From: Alistipes sp.
GTDB lineage: Bacteria > Bacteroidota > Bacteroidia > Bacteroidales > Rikenellaceae
Assembly: GCA_017520545.1 (NCBI GenBank)
Contig: JAFXFM010000023.1
Coordinates: 34,653-98,652 of the forward strand
Reading direction: 5' to 3'
DNA: 64,000 nucleotides
In this document: piece by piece, positions 52,679-62,257 of the stretch
Layout of the letters: each line of letters begins with the position of its first letter
Position numbering within the stretch: position 1 is the stretch's first letter
The notes under the pieces: generated by a model
Told to the model about the DNA's origin: nothing
The model's database searches: none
The model's input: the letters and a program-made list of their open reading frames with translations, nothing else
Made by a program: the position numbers and the translations under genes

Positions 52679-53878
52679 ATGGATTACACAAAATATGACA
52701 AACCCGAAGTTGGACGTGGTTGCACCTTTGGTGTAAACGAGGCCGGTGAGCCCGTAGCAAAGGAGGCGCGTGGTTGCTTCCGTCTGCACGAAGAGCCGTG
52801 GCTCGGCAACTACCCCGACAACTTCCCTACCGACATTTTCGAGGTACGTTTCAAAAATACGCGACGTTCATTCTATCAGAATGTCAATAATTTGCCACTC
52901 GCTGTCGGCGATATCGTGGCAGTAGAGGCTTCGCCGGGACACGATATCGGCATCATCTCGCTTACGGGCGATATGGTGGCTCGACAGATGAAGCGATTGG
53001 GTTTCAACCCTCAGAATGGCGAGTTCAAAAAAATCTACCGCAAGGCGCGTCCTTACGACATCGAGAAGTGGCAGGAGGCTATCGCCCTCGAACACGAAAC
53101 GATGATTCGCTCACGCCAAATCGCTGCCGATATGGGGCTCGATATGAAAATTGGCGACGTAGAGTATCAGGGCGACAAAATAAAGGCCATATTCTACTAC
53201 ATCGCTGATGGCCGTGTCGATTTCCGCGAACTCATTAAGGTCTTTGCCGAGCAGTTCCATATCCGCATCGAGATGAAGCAGATTGGTGCTCGTCAGGAGG
53301 CGGGACGTATCGGCGGCATCGGAGCCTGCGGTCGTGAGTTGTGTTGTGCTTCGTGGGTATCGAGTTTTTCGAGCGTAACAACAGGTGCAGCACGCGTGCA
53401 GGACCTCTCACTCAACCCGTTAAAGTTGGCCGGTCAGTGCTCGAAGTTGAAGTGCTGTTTGACCTACGAATACGACGTCTATGCCGATGCACGTCGTTCA
53501 ATGCCACGTTTGCGTGAGCCATTGCAGGCGATAGATGGCGAATACTTCCTCGTCAAGAGCGATATTCTCGCTCACACGATGACCTTCTCGACAAGCAAGG
53601 ACTCGATGTCGAATCTTGTAACCATTCCTGTATCGCGCGTGCGTGAGATTTTGGCAGTAAATCGCAATGGAGGTAAAGTTGATTCAATACTTGGAGCCGA
53701 CTACGAGCCTACCGTCGAAGAGCCTACATATCGCACCGAGGAGGATAGCATCACACGCTTCGACAAGGCGAAGAAGCGCAAAAAGAGAAAGAACCGCAAC
53801 AACAGAGGCGATAAGGGTGGCGACAACCACAACAAGCAAGGCGACAACAAGAGCAACAACGAGGAGCAGAAGGCATAA
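52679..53878 (+). CDS. ricT: PSP1-domain protein, RicT-like
   Basis: 399 residues. The PSP1 domain lies at about 60-230; cysteines in GACGRELCCASW (217, 222, 223) and QCSKLKCC (254, 259, 260) match the Fe-S-binding pattern of RicT (YaaT), part of the Y-complex involved in RNA processing in Firmicutes. The C-terminal 40 residues are a basic/Asn-rich low-complexity tail. In Bacteroidota this gene is regularly followed by gldH, as here (TAATG overlap). What the Y-complex does in this phylum is unclear. Confidence 0.9.
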   Translation: MDYTKYDKPEVGRGCTFGVNEAGEPVAKEARGCFRLHEEPWLGNYPDNFPTDIFEVRFKNTRRSFYQNVNNLPLAVGDIVAVEASPGHDIGIISLTGDMVARQMKRLGFNPQNGEFKKIYRKARPYDIEKWQEAIALEHETMIRSRQIAADMGLDMKIGDVEYQGDKIKAIFYYIADGRVDFRELIKVFAEQFHIRIEMKQIGARQEAGRIGGIGACGRELCCASWVSSFSSVTTGAARVQDLSLNPLKLAGQCSKLKCCLTYEYDVYADARRSMPRLREPLQAIDGEYFLVKSDILAHTMTFSTSKDSMSNLVTIPVSRVREILAVNRNGGKVDSILGADYEPTVEEPTYRTEEDSITRFDKAKKRKKRKNRNNRGDKGGDNHNKQGDNKSNNEEQKA

Positions 53879-54306
53879 TGAGAGTTATAGCACGCATAAT
53901 GGCAGTGATATCGGTGGCGCTGGCAACATATAGTTGTCTGTCGCCGCAAAATGCTGTTATGGTGGGGGTGGATCTCAACTCGTGGGATAAGGTTAAAAGC
54001 GTAGTCTATGAGAATAGCGACACTCTCTCGTTGCGCAACCTCAATATCGCAATACGCTACAACAGCAATTTTGAGGAGGGTTCGCTACCTTTGAAGTTGG
54101 CGATTATGACACCCGACAACAGAATTTTTCAGGACACAATATCGTTACAACTCGAACGTTCTTCAGCGGCAGTTGCGATATCGACAACCGAGAGCCGACC
54201 ATATCGTACAGATGTCCTCCTCAACCAAAAAGGGTCCTACATCTTTGCATTCAAACCGCTAATCGAGGTACGTGGCGTGGAGGCAATAGGAATCGAATTG
54301 GAATAG
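53878..54306 (+). CDS. gldH: Gliding-motility-type lipoprotein GldH
   Basis: 142 residues; a lipoprotein signal with lipobox ending TYSC (Cys20). WDKVKSVVYE and LNIAIRYN then LPLKLAIMTPD fit the GldH family. In Flavobacterium GldH is needed for gliding; in non-motile Bacteroidales homologues are retained and may serve outer-membrane export or assembly. Position directly after ricT supports the call. The start codon overlaps the ricT stop. Confidence 0.82.
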   Translation: MRVIARIMAVISVALATYSCLSPQNAVMVGVDLNSWDKVKSVVYENSDTLSLRNLNIAIRYNSNFEEGSLPLKLAIMTPDNRIFQDTISLQLERSSAAVAISTTESRPYRTDVLLNQKGSYIFAFKPLIEVRGVEAIGIELE

Positions 54307-54348
54307 TTTCAAAAAAAGAATAAAACCAACGGCTAAAAGCTAATAGCA

Positions 54349-55182
54349 ATGGGAAAAGATAAACTCCGTAAATTTGCAGAAAACTTGACTTTCGAGTGTT
54401 TCGTACAGCCGGCATTCGAGGAGATGTTCCGCACCGACCACCCACTTAAAGGCAATTGGCGCAAGGAGTTCTTCCACAACGACAACCCGATAGTCCTCGA
54501 ACTCGGTTGCGGCAAGGGCGAATATACGGTAGCCCTCGCAGAGCGCAATCCCGACAAGAACTTTATAGGTGTCGATATCAAAGGTGCGCGTATTTGGCGT
54601 GGTGCAAAGACCGCAACAGAGCGCAAGATGAGCAATGTAGGTTTCCTTCGTGCACGCATCGAGTTTATAACATCGCTATTTGCCGAGGGCGAGGTCGATG
54701 AGATATGGATCACATTCCCCGACCCGCAACTCCGCACCAAGCGTGCGAAGAAGCGTCTAACAGCTCCTATCTTTTTGGAGTATTACGCCAAGTTGCTCCG
54801 CAAGGATGGTTGGATCAATCTGAAAACCGACTCGCAGCACCTATTTGCCTACACCTCGGCAGTAATCGAGAAGTTCGGTTTGAAGTGTGAGGTTGCAAAC
54901 AACGACATCTACGGCTCGGGCTATGCCGACGAGGTATTGTCGGTAAAGACCGCCTACGAGCAGATGTACCTCGAGCGAGGCTTACCAATAACCTACACCC
55001 GTTTCCAATTGGGCGAACGCAAAGAGTTCCCGATGTTCGATTGGGAGGGCGATGATATCCTCGAAAAAGATGGCGAAATAGAACGGAAAACGGAAAGCGG
55101 AACCGACGCACGAAGCAAGAGCAGAGGGTGCTTGCACACTATGCCTTGCAAGAAGGAGGAAAAGCCTGCGAAGCAGGATTAA
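54349..55182 (+). CDS. trmB: tRNA (guanine-46-N7)-methyltransferase with repeat-encoded tail
   Basis: 277 residues. SAM-binding LELGCGKGEYTVALAE (about 49-64), GVDIKGAR and WITFPDPQLRTKR (tRNA-binding motif) are clear; family length is about 210-250. The natural domain appears to end near residue 244. The last 33 residues (starting ERKTESGTDARS) are read out of dispersed repeat copy E, and the repeat provides the stop codon. The tail is basic and cysteine-containing, with no similarity expected in other TrmB proteins. Confidence 0.93.
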   Translation: MGKDKLRKFAENLTFECFVQPAFEEMFRTDHPLKGNWRKEFFHNDNPIVLELGCGKGEYTVALAERNPDKNFIGVDIKGARIWRGAKTATERKMSNVGFLRARIEFITSLFAEGEVDEIWITFPDPQLRTKRAKKRLTAPIFLEYYAKLLRKDGWINLKTDSQHLFAYTSAVIEKFGLKCEVANNDIYGSGYADEVLSVKTAYEQMYLERGLPITYTRFQLGERKEFPMFDWEGDDILEKDGEIERKTESGTDARSKSRGCLHTMPCKKEEKPAKQD

Positions 55183-55192
55183 AGCGGAAAAC
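55082..55192 (+). repeat. Dispersed structured repeat, copy E, inside the trmB reading frame
   Basis: CGGAAAAC and CGGAAAGC units, core GGAACCGACGCA, outer GCAAG/CTTGC, inner hairpin GTGC-TT-GCAC, GGAGGAAAAGCCTGC-GAA-GCAGG and GCGGAAAAC. It overlaps the last 33 codons of trmB in the same orientation. Confidence 0.85.
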
Positions 55193-55194
55193 TA

Positions 55195-55227
55195 AATAGG
55201 TTGAGAAAATTTCTCAACCTATTTTTT
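55195..55227 (+). terminator. Terminator of trmB
   Basis: AATAGGTTGAGAA (55195-55207) and TTCTCAACCTATT (55211-55223) pair perfectly with a 3-nt loop, followed by T4-5. It stands just behind repeat copy E. Confidence 0.88.
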
Positions 55228-55279
55228 ACTATTATCAACAGGAATAATAGGGATTTAATCTCTTGTAAGAAGTCGCAAT

Positions 55280-55336
55280 AAACCCTTCCTTATACTGCAA
55301 CATACTTAACGTATGTGAGTTTCAGGAAGGGTTTTT
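55280..55336. terminator. Hairpin terminator with inner CATAC-TTAAC-GTATG
   Basis: AAACCCTTCCT (55280-55290) pairs with AGGAAGGGTTT (55324-55334) plus TT. The inner hairpin CATAC-TTAAC-GTATG (55301-55315) followed by TGAGT matches the inner hairpin of the 125-nt repeats. It separates trmB from the convergent V-ATPase operon. Confidence 0.85.
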
Positions 55337-55368
55337 AGGGAAATAAATTACCCGCTATGTGCGATTTA

Positions 55369-55842
<474 letters not shown>

Positions 55843-55859
55843 TTATTAAATTTTGTTTA

Positions 55860-57713
55860 CTATTGTTCTTTTGTAAGTGGCTCGAATGTACGTGTTGTCA
55901 TCTCGAAGCCGGCATTTTTGTAAAATTCCACAAAAGTCAATCGCATAGGGTGAACGAATGACGATATGGTGGACATAAAGAGGTTGATAGCGTGTCCTAC
56001 AAGCAGAATTGCCGTAGCACCCAAAATCTGGAATATGGTACCTACTGTAAATTGCTCGATTCCTGCATCAAGACCTGTAAGACCCAACGCCAACGAGTTG
56101 AACACCTGCGCCAACACACCGCCCGACAAGCCGATAGCGAAGAGTCGGATATACGAAAGCACATCGCTCAACAATCCCGTTATATTATTATAGGTATCCC
56201 ACAAGCCCGAAGCAAAGTTCTTCAAGAAGCCGTAGAGCAAGATATACTCGATAGGCTTACGGCTCAAATCGTTCAGGAAGAGCATCATAAACATACCCAC
56301 ACCCATAGCGATATAGAATGCCAACGACGAGGTCGTAAAGCCCGGAATTACCCAACTCTCGTTCAATAACTGCAAGCCTCCTGCAAGGCAAGCCGACACA
56401 AGCACTATAAACCAGCCTAATATAGAGAAGGTCGATGTAATGCCAAAGGTACGAGCCTTGAAGATTATGTTAAGCAGCATACCGAACAATATCTGGAATA
56501 CTCCGAGAGCCAATGCCCACGAGAAGAACTCCGCCTGAAAATCGAACAGTGCAGTAGGTATCGACATACCGAAGAGCGAACCGGTAGCTAATCCGAAGAG
56601 TGTCGTTGCTCCTCCACAAATCATTGTGAGGTACGACATCTTACGCATCTTCTCACCCATCGCAAATCGCATCAAAAGACCGAGTGCAAGGATAATTGCA
56701 CCATAGCCGGCATCGTTCAAACAGATAGCGAAGAAGAGCATATAGAACGGTGCGAAGAATGGTGTCATATCCAAAGTTCCATACTTTGGAAGGGCATACA
56801 AGCCACCTATCAACTCGAACAAACGCGAGAATGGTCCATTCTTCAACTTAACCGGAGTGTCGTCCTCGGGAGTCGGATTCTCCTTGATATAGACAACATT
56901 CGGATATTCGTTGAGCATTGCATCCACCTTCTCCGATGTTGCCTTCTCGGCCCAGCCCTCCATAACGAGCAACAAGCCCTCGGCAGCCTTATCTGCCGTA
57001 GCCTCGATACGCACATCCTGCATCTGGCACTTCAACGCAGCCAACTCCGCCTCAACCTCCGTGCGAGCATCTGCCACAGCACTGATTACAGCGTTTTGAG
57101 CCTTTACGATAGCCTCATTCGCCTCGATTTGCGCCTTCAACTCCGAGGTATTCATCGTTGGAGCCTTCTGCTCCTGCGCGTCGATTGCTATCTCCTCCGT
57201 GCCATCACCAATAACGACAAAGCGAACCATCGCATCGTCCTCGCCTACAACAGCGATATTGAGGTTTGCACCCCACTCCTCGCTGCTCTTCTCGAATGTC
57301 GAGCGTTGTGCCGTGAAGTAGCGCAACACCAAACCGCTCTCTGCCAACTTGGCAAGTATCGAACAGTCGAAGTCTCCCCAAGCAATCCACTCGTCGAGTA
57401 TCTTCTCCAAACGTGCATTGTCAGCCTTTGCAGCAGCAATAGCCGCTTGTGCCGACTGGTACGACTCGAACACCTTACCCGCCTCAATCTTTGGAGCTTC
57501 GGCAGTGTATTCGTCGCCCGCAGCAAACTGCTCGAGCGCAGCGAGTGCCTTCACACGGCTCTCGATAGCTGTAACAAGTTCTCTATCCGCCTCGGTTGGC
57601 TCCCAACCCGAAGTGGTAATATCGACCATACCCAACTCACGCAAACGCTCGATAAAACGCTCACGCTCTGGCGAGAACAGCACGATATTGTATTTCATCA
57701 TCTTTACAATCAT
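55860..57713 (-). CDS. ntpI: V-type ATP synthase subunit I (stator, a-type)
   Basis: 617 residues: a cytosolic N-terminal half with coiled coils (about 90-250) and seven to eight membrane helices in the C-terminal half. LFFAICLNDAGYGAI, SYIRLFAIGLSGGVLAQVFN (with the essential Arg) and GHAINLFMSTISSFVHPMRL are family segments. It forms the ion half-channels against the K ring. Start ATG 57713 overlaps the subunit D stop (ATGA); ATG 57701 and 57698 are alternatives. Confidence 0.94.
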   Translation of the reverse strand: MIVKMMKYNIVLFSPERERFIERLRELGMVDITTSGWEPTEADRELVTAIESRVKALAALEQFAAGDEYTAEAPKIEAGKVFESYQSAQAAIAAAKADNARLEKILDEWIAWGDFDCSILAKLAESGLVLRYFTAQRSTFEKSSEEWGANLNIAVVGEDDAMVRFVVIGDGTEEIAIDAQEQKAPTMNTSELKAQIEANEAIVKAQNAVISAVADARTEVEAELAALKCQMQDVRIEATADKAAEGLLLVMEGWAEKATSEKVDAMLNEYPNVVYIKENPTPEDDTPVKLKNGPFSRLFELIGGLYALPKYGTLDMTPFFAPFYMLFFAICLNDAGYGAIILALGLLMRFAMGEKMRKMSYLTMICGGATTLFGLATGSLFGMSIPTALFDFQAEFFSWALALGVFQILFGMLLNIIFKARTFGITSTFSILGWFIVLVSACLAGGLQLLNESWVIPGFTTSSLAFYIAMGVGMFMMLFLNDLSRKPIEYILLYGFLKNFASGLWDTYNNITGLLSDVLSYIRLFAIGLSGGVLAQVFNSLALGLTGLDAGIEQFTVGTIFQILGATAILLVGHAINLFMSTISSFVHPMRLTFVEFYKNAGFEMTTRTFEPLTKEQ

Positions 57714-58321
57714 CTCTCTCCGCCCTCCTTCGCGGCAGCCTGCTGGCGAGTTTTGACGATTTTCTGTGCCGATTTAGAGAGATTTTCCTCGTCCTCCATA
57801 AATCGCTTAATTTTTCGTATAGCGTCCTCATACCCGGGTATCTGCACCTTTTCGTAGAGGTTCACCTTTTGAGTAGTCTTTCGGCGTGCATAGTCCAAAA
57901 GTGCGGTCTTGCGATTGTATACCTCGAACTCAATGCCCAAGTTTGCAATCCGCTTCAAGAGCTCCACTCCATCGCTGTACCACGCAGGCGAGGAGAAGAG
58001 ATCGAATGGCTTGCACTCGAACTTCACCTCGTTAAGTACAGGAATACGAACTCCCGCAATCTTTTGTGTTGTTAAATCGACATCTGCAACGCGAACAAGG
58101 GTACAATCAAACTCTCCCCACAGAGCCACCATATAGTCGTACTCGGCTACGAGTGCGTCCAAGCGCTCACGATACTCTGCTGCGGAGTCCTTCGCACGCT
58201 TAACCTCGGAGCGCAGAGCCGACTCCTTACTCTTAATGGTAGGGAGTGCCTTCTGGCGCATTTTCAGCTGTTTGCCGAGTTCGCCGAGCGAAGTCTTATT
58301 ATATTGAAATTTGATTGCCAT
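57710..58321 (-). CDS. ntpD: V-type ATP synthase subunit D (central stalk)
   Basis: 203 residues, two long helices with an extended middle, as the rotor shaft of V/A-type ATPases. YNKTSLGELGKQLKMRQKALP at the N-terminus (about 5-25) and EKVQIPGYEDAIRKIKRFMED near the end are recognisable. It turns inside the A3B3 head and contacts the ring. It overlaps the subunit I gene. Confidence 0.92.
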   Translation of the reverse strand: MAIKFQYNKTSLGELGKQLKMRQKALPTIKSKESALRSEVKRAKDSAAEYRERLDALVAEYDYMVALWGEFDCTLVRVADVDLTTQKIAGVRIPVLNEVKFECKPFDLFSSPAWYSDGVELLKRIANLGIEFEVYNRKTALLDYARRKTTQKVNLYEKVQIPGYEDAIRKIKRFMEDEENLSKSAQKIVKTRQQAAAKEGGER

Positions 58322-58328
58322 CGTCTAA

Positions 58329-59645
58329 TTATGCTTTCCAGTATTTCTCGATAAGTTCTGCCTTGATTGCAACCTCCTCCTTGGTGAAGTACTTGCCGAA
58401 CAAAGTCCACGCAGTATCGAGCATCTCGGTAATGTCGATATTTACGTCGATAGCAAGCAACTTCTCCGAGTAGTCCTTCGCAAACTGCAAAGCACGCTCA
58501 TCGTACTCCGACAAGTCGAAACCGTTCTCCAATTTGGTCTTCGCATTCGCAGCATCGGCATACAGACGTACGCAGGCATTCATCACCTGTGGGTGGTCCT
58601 CACGCGTCTTCTTGCCGATAACCAACTGCTTCAAACGCGACAACGAACGGAATGGGTCGATAATAACCTTTCCTGTATCGGAGTCGTTACGCAAGAAGAG
58701 CTGACCCTCAGTAATATAACCCGTATTATCCGGAATAGCGTGAGTAATATCGCCACCCGACAACGTGGTTACGGCGATAATGGTAATTGAACCACCATTA
58801 GGCAACTGTACCGCCTTCTCGTAAATCTTCGCCAAGTCCGAATAGAGTGAACCAGGCATAGAGTCCTTCGATGGAATCTGGTCCATACGGTTCGATACAA
58901 TAGCCAAGGCATCGGCATACAAGGTCATATCGGTCAAGAGCACCAACACCTTCTCGCCCTTATCCACCGCGAAGTACTCCGCTGCGGTCAAAGCCATATC
59001 CGGAACAAGGAGTCGCTCAACAGGAGGATTCTCCGTAGTATTTACGAACGAAACGATACGGTCCAACGCACCTGCATTCTCGAACACCTGCTTGAAGTAG
59101 AGGAAGTCGTCGTTTGTAAGACCCATACCTCCGAGGATAATTTTATCCGCCTTTGCCGACAGAGCCACATTTGCCATAACAGCGTTGTATGGCTGGTCCG
59201 AATCGGCGAAGAACGGAATCTTCTGACCGGTTACGATTGTATTGTTAAGGTCGATACCCGCAATACCGGTAGCGATAAGCTCCGAAGGCTGCAAACGGCG
59301 GAATGGATTTACGGTAGGACCACCAATCTCGCGTGCCTCACCCTCGATAGGCTCACCACCTTCGAGTGGCTCTCCATACGCATTGAAGAAGCGACCTGCC
59401 AAATTGTCCGAAACGCGTAACTTTGGTGGCTCACCCTGGAAGATTACCTCCGAGTTGGTAGCCAAACCCTCCGTTCCTGCAAACACCTGCAAGGTAACGT
59501 TGTCGCCCATAATTTTTACCACCTGTGCAAGGCGACCACCTACAGTAGCCAGCTCATCGTTACCTACGCCCGTAGCACGGAGCGTTACGGTAGCCTTGGT
59601 GATATTGTCAATCTTTGTATATATTTTCTGAAATGCTCGTGTCAT
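58329..59645 (-). CDS. ntpB: V-type ATP synthase subunit B
   Basis: 438 residues, non-catalytic head subunit. GEPLEGGEPIEGE and NTIVTGQKIPFFADSDQPYN (the degenerate P-loop region without GKT), VLVLLTDMTLYADAL and PSKDSMPGSLYSDLAKIYE are typical. The protein is a little shorter than Enterococcus NtpB (458). It alternates with subunit A in the hexamer. 15 bp behind subunit A. Confidence 0.96.
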   Translation of the reverse strand: MTRAFQKIYTKIDNITKATVTLRATGVGNDELATVGGRLAQVVKIMGDNVTLQVFAGTEGLATNSEVIFQGEPPKLRVSDNLAGRFFNAYGEPLEGGEPIEGEAREIGGPTVNPFRRLQPSELIATGIAGIDLNNTIVTGQKIPFFADSDQPYNAVMANVALSAKADKIILGGMGLTNDDFLYFKQVFENAGALDRIVSFVNTTENPPVERLLVPDMALTAAEYFAVDKGEKVLVLLTDMTLYADALAIVSNRMDQIPSKDSMPGSLYSDLAKIYEKAVQLPNGGSITIIAVTTLSGGDITHAIPDNTGYITEGQLFLRNDSDTGKVIIDPFRSLSRLKQLVIGKKTREDHPQVMNACVRLYADAANAKTKLENGFDLSEYDERALQFAKDYSEKLLAIDVNIDITEMLDTAWTLFGKYFTKEEVAIKAELIEKYWKA

Positions 59646-59660
59646 AACTTTTCTCTCGGT

Positions 59661-61409
59661 TTAGTGGTTAGCGATGTAAGCATCAATTTGTTTGTCGTAG
59701 TCGTAGAACTTCTCGCTCTTCCACTCCGCATAGTTCATCTGACGGAAGAGGTTGATAAGGCCCTTGAAGAACTTCGAGCACTCGTCAAAATCAACAAAGT
59801 CGAAATCGCGCTCGCAAATCGAAAGTACCTTCTTGTACATCATCTGCTGTCGCTCCATAGGGCAGTTAGCGTCGATATCGTCGAATGCGTCCTGCTGCAA
59901 GATTACGAAGTCTATCAACTCGCTCTTCCAGAAACGCTCGTGATAATCAACAGGTACACCGTCGTCGCCCAAGATATTAATCTGGTCGTTAGCCTCCTTA
60001 CCACGCTGAACGATAGTCTTTCCGCGATATACGAGCGATACCCAATCCTTCTCAATCTTCTCGCCGAGGTAAGCCTCAACCTCAGGATACTCCAAATACT
60101 TCGAGTACGAATCGAGTGGGTCGATTGCCGGATAACGCTTCGAGTCGGCACGGCCCTGCGACAATGCGTAGAAGCAACGTGCAGCCTTCTTGGTCGATTC
60201 GGTTACAGGCTCCTTCAAGTTACCACCCGCAGGCGATACTGTTCCGAGGAAGGTTACCGAACCTGTCTCGCCATTGTTCAACTTAACCAAACCGGCACGA
60301 GCGTAGAAACTCGAAATAATTGCCGAGAGGTCCATAGGGAAGGCGTCCTGACCAGGAAGCTCCTCCAAACGGTTCGACATCTCACGCAACGCCTGAGCCC
60401 AACGCGAAGTCGAGTCCGCCATTACGAGCACCTTCAATCCCATCGAACGATAGTACTCACCGATAGTCATACCTGTATATACCGATGCCTCACGTGCTGC
60501 AACCGGCATATTCGAGGTGTTACAGATGATGATGGTACGCTCCATAAGTTTGTGGCCTGTGTGTGGGTCGATAAGTTCAGGGAACTCCTTGAAAATCTCC
60601 ACCACCTCGTTTGCACGCTCACCACAAGCAACGATGATGATAATATCAGCCTCCGCCTGCTTCGAAATTGCGTGCTGCAACACGGTTTTACCTGCACCGA
60701 ACGGACCAGGAATAAAGCCTGTACCACCCTCTGCCAACGGATTGAAGGTGTCGATTGCACGCACACCCGTCTCCATTACACGCGAAGGACGTGGTTTCTC
60801 GGTGTAGCAGCGAATTGCCTGCTTAACAGGCCACTTCTGCACCATTGTAATTTTATACTCGTTACCATCGCCGTCGGCTACAACTGCGATAGTGTCGGTT
60901 ACCTTGTACTCACCAGCCTCCGCTACACTCTTTACAGTGTAGTTGCCGGTCATAATGAATGGCACCATAATTTTGTGGGCTACCCACTGCTCCTTTACCT
61001 CGCCGAGCCACGCTCCCGCAGTAACCTTATCGCCCACCTTTGCCAATGGTTTGAACTCCCAAAGCTTCTCGAAGTCCACAGGCTCGGTAATCGAACCGCG
61101 TGCGATAAACAGACCCTCCATCTTTTCGAGGTCGTTCTGCAAACCATCATAGTTACGCGACAACATACCCGGAGCCAATGTCGCCTCGAGCATATGTCCC
61201 TCAAACTCTACTTTATCGCCGATTTTCAAACCGCGTGTGCTGTCGAAAACCTGCACATAGGCATCATCGCCTACAACCTTGATGACCTCGGCCATCATCT
61301 TGGTCTCACCTGCATAAACATAGCAAATCTCGTTCTGTCCAACCGCTCCGTCGGCCTTCACGATAACGATGTTCGAGATGATACCATTTACTTTTCCCGT
61401 AGTTTTCAT
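59661..61409 (-). CDS. ntpA: V-type ATP synthase subunit A (catalytic)
   Basis: 582 residues. Walker A GPFGAGKT at 235-242, the A-subunit insertion (bulge, about 120-200), VVACGERANEVVEI and MADSTSRWAQALREMS identify the catalytic chain of V/A-ATPases. The long antisense frame opposite this gene is a codon-bias shadow. It couples ATP hydrolysis or synthesis to rotation. Sits between DUF2764 and subunit B. Confidence 0.97.
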   Translation of the reverse strand: MKTTGKVNGIISNIVIVKADGAVGQNEICYVYAGETKMMAEVIKVVGDDAYVQVFDSTRGLKIGDKVEFEGHMLEATLAPGMLSRNYDGLQNDLEKMEGLFIARGSITEPVDFEKLWEFKPLAKVGDKVTAGAWLGEVKEQWVAHKIMVPFIMTGNYTVKSVAEAGEYKVTDTIAVVADGDGNEYKITMVQKWPVKQAIRCYTEKPRPSRVMETGVRAIDTFNPLAEGGTGFIPGPFGAGKTVLQHAISKQAEADIIIIVACGERANEVVEIFKEFPELIDPHTGHKLMERTIIICNTSNMPVAAREASVYTGMTIGEYYRSMGLKVLVMADSTSRWAQALREMSNRLEELPGQDAFPMDLSAIISSFYARAGLVKLNNGETGSVTFLGTVSPAGGNLKEPVTESTKKAARCFYALSQGRADSKRYPAIDPLDSYSKYLEYPEVEAYLGEKIEKDWVSLVYRGKTIVQRGKEANDQINILGDDGVPVDYHERFWKSELIDFVILQQDAFDDIDANCPMERQQMMYKKVLSICERDFDFVDFDECSKFFKGLINLFRQMNYAEWKSEKFYDYDKQIDAYIANH

Positions 61410-61418
61410 TATGTATCG

Positions 61419-62252
61419 TTATAATTTATTTATCATTTCCTTGCCGTCGAGTTCTGCCACGAGGCGGTCGAACATCTCACGACCTACCGTCGCATCAAGT
61501 GCAACCCAACGTGCCACCATATTTGCCTTTACCAAGTATGCGATAACGGCATTCAAATCGAAGTAATCAAAGGTTGAAAGTTCCGACAACTCCGCCCAAC
61601 GGATATTGTCAATCTTACGCTCCTTCTCCAACATATTCTGCTCATCGGCAACGGCTGCAACCAACTGCTCAACAAATGGCAACTCTGCTCGCAATCCGAA
61701 GTCGGCAGCCGAACTGCGCGACAACGACTCCGTAACCGAATCCTCGCCCACAACAACAGACTCAATCGCTATACCCTGACGGCGAGCCAATGTCGCAGCC
61801 ACGATATTACGGATTGTGCGGTCCATTGCCGACCACTCTCTCAAAAGTCGCGAACCCGACGCCTCGCAAGCCTTGTAGTAGGCTGCCATAAGCGTCTTCG
61901 CAAACGGCTGCGCAAAATCCACATCCTCGGCATACTCACTCTCGGGAGCAGTATACGCGCGTATCACCTTTGCAATTGGTGCAACAAGGTGTTGTGGATT
62001 GCTCAACTCCTCCTCCACCTCCTCGCTCGAAAGGCGTCCGAGCGGATTGTAAGTCGAAGAGCCGTTGTGGCGACTAATAAGATTCTCGCAGTCGTAGTAG
62101 GCGTAGAGCAACTCCACCGTCTTCTTATCCTTAGACGAGAGCACCTCGAACACCTCCGACAAGATAGCCTCGATATCGAAACCCTTTGTTTCTCCATCAA
62201 GCGCGTACTCGCGGAAGCCCGCTACTAATGCGTAATACGAAGATGAAAACAT
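61419..62252 (-). CDS. DUF2764 protein, probable V-ATPase subunit C equivalent
   Basis: 277 residues, mainly helical: YYALVAGFREYALDGE at the N-terminus, then AYYDCENLISRHNG and, near the middle, LREWSAMDRTIRNIVAATLARRQG (in pieces). DUF2764 proteins occur at this position in Bacteroidota and spirochaete V-ATPase operons. The segment of 'YY..LR.WS..L.N...A' looks like the helical bundle of V-ATPase subunit C/d, which caps the rotor and joins it to the ring. No other C gene is here. Confidence 0.8.
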   Translation of the reverse strand: MFSSSYYALVAGFREYALDGETKGFDIEAILSEVFEVLSSKDKKTVELLYAYYDCENLISRHNGSSTYNPLGRLSSEEVEEELSNPQHLVAPIAKVIRAYTAPESEYAEDVDFAQPFAKTLMAAYYKACEASGSRLLREWSAMDRTIRNIVAATLARRQGIAIESVVVGEDSVTESLSRSSAADFGLRAELPFVEQLVAAVADEQNMLEKERKIDNIRWAELSELSTFDYFDLNAVIAYLVKANMVARWVALDATVGREMFDRLVAELDGKEMINKL

Positions 62253-62257
62253 AGGCT

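Noticed and set aside
59664-61424. 586-residue open frame opposite the V-ATPase A subunit gene; likewise 44202-46085 opposite mutA and 7006-8415 opposite glmM
   Set aside because: These follow from codon bias of the true genes on the other strand; the predicted proteins have no family features, and the genes opposite are complete and conserved.
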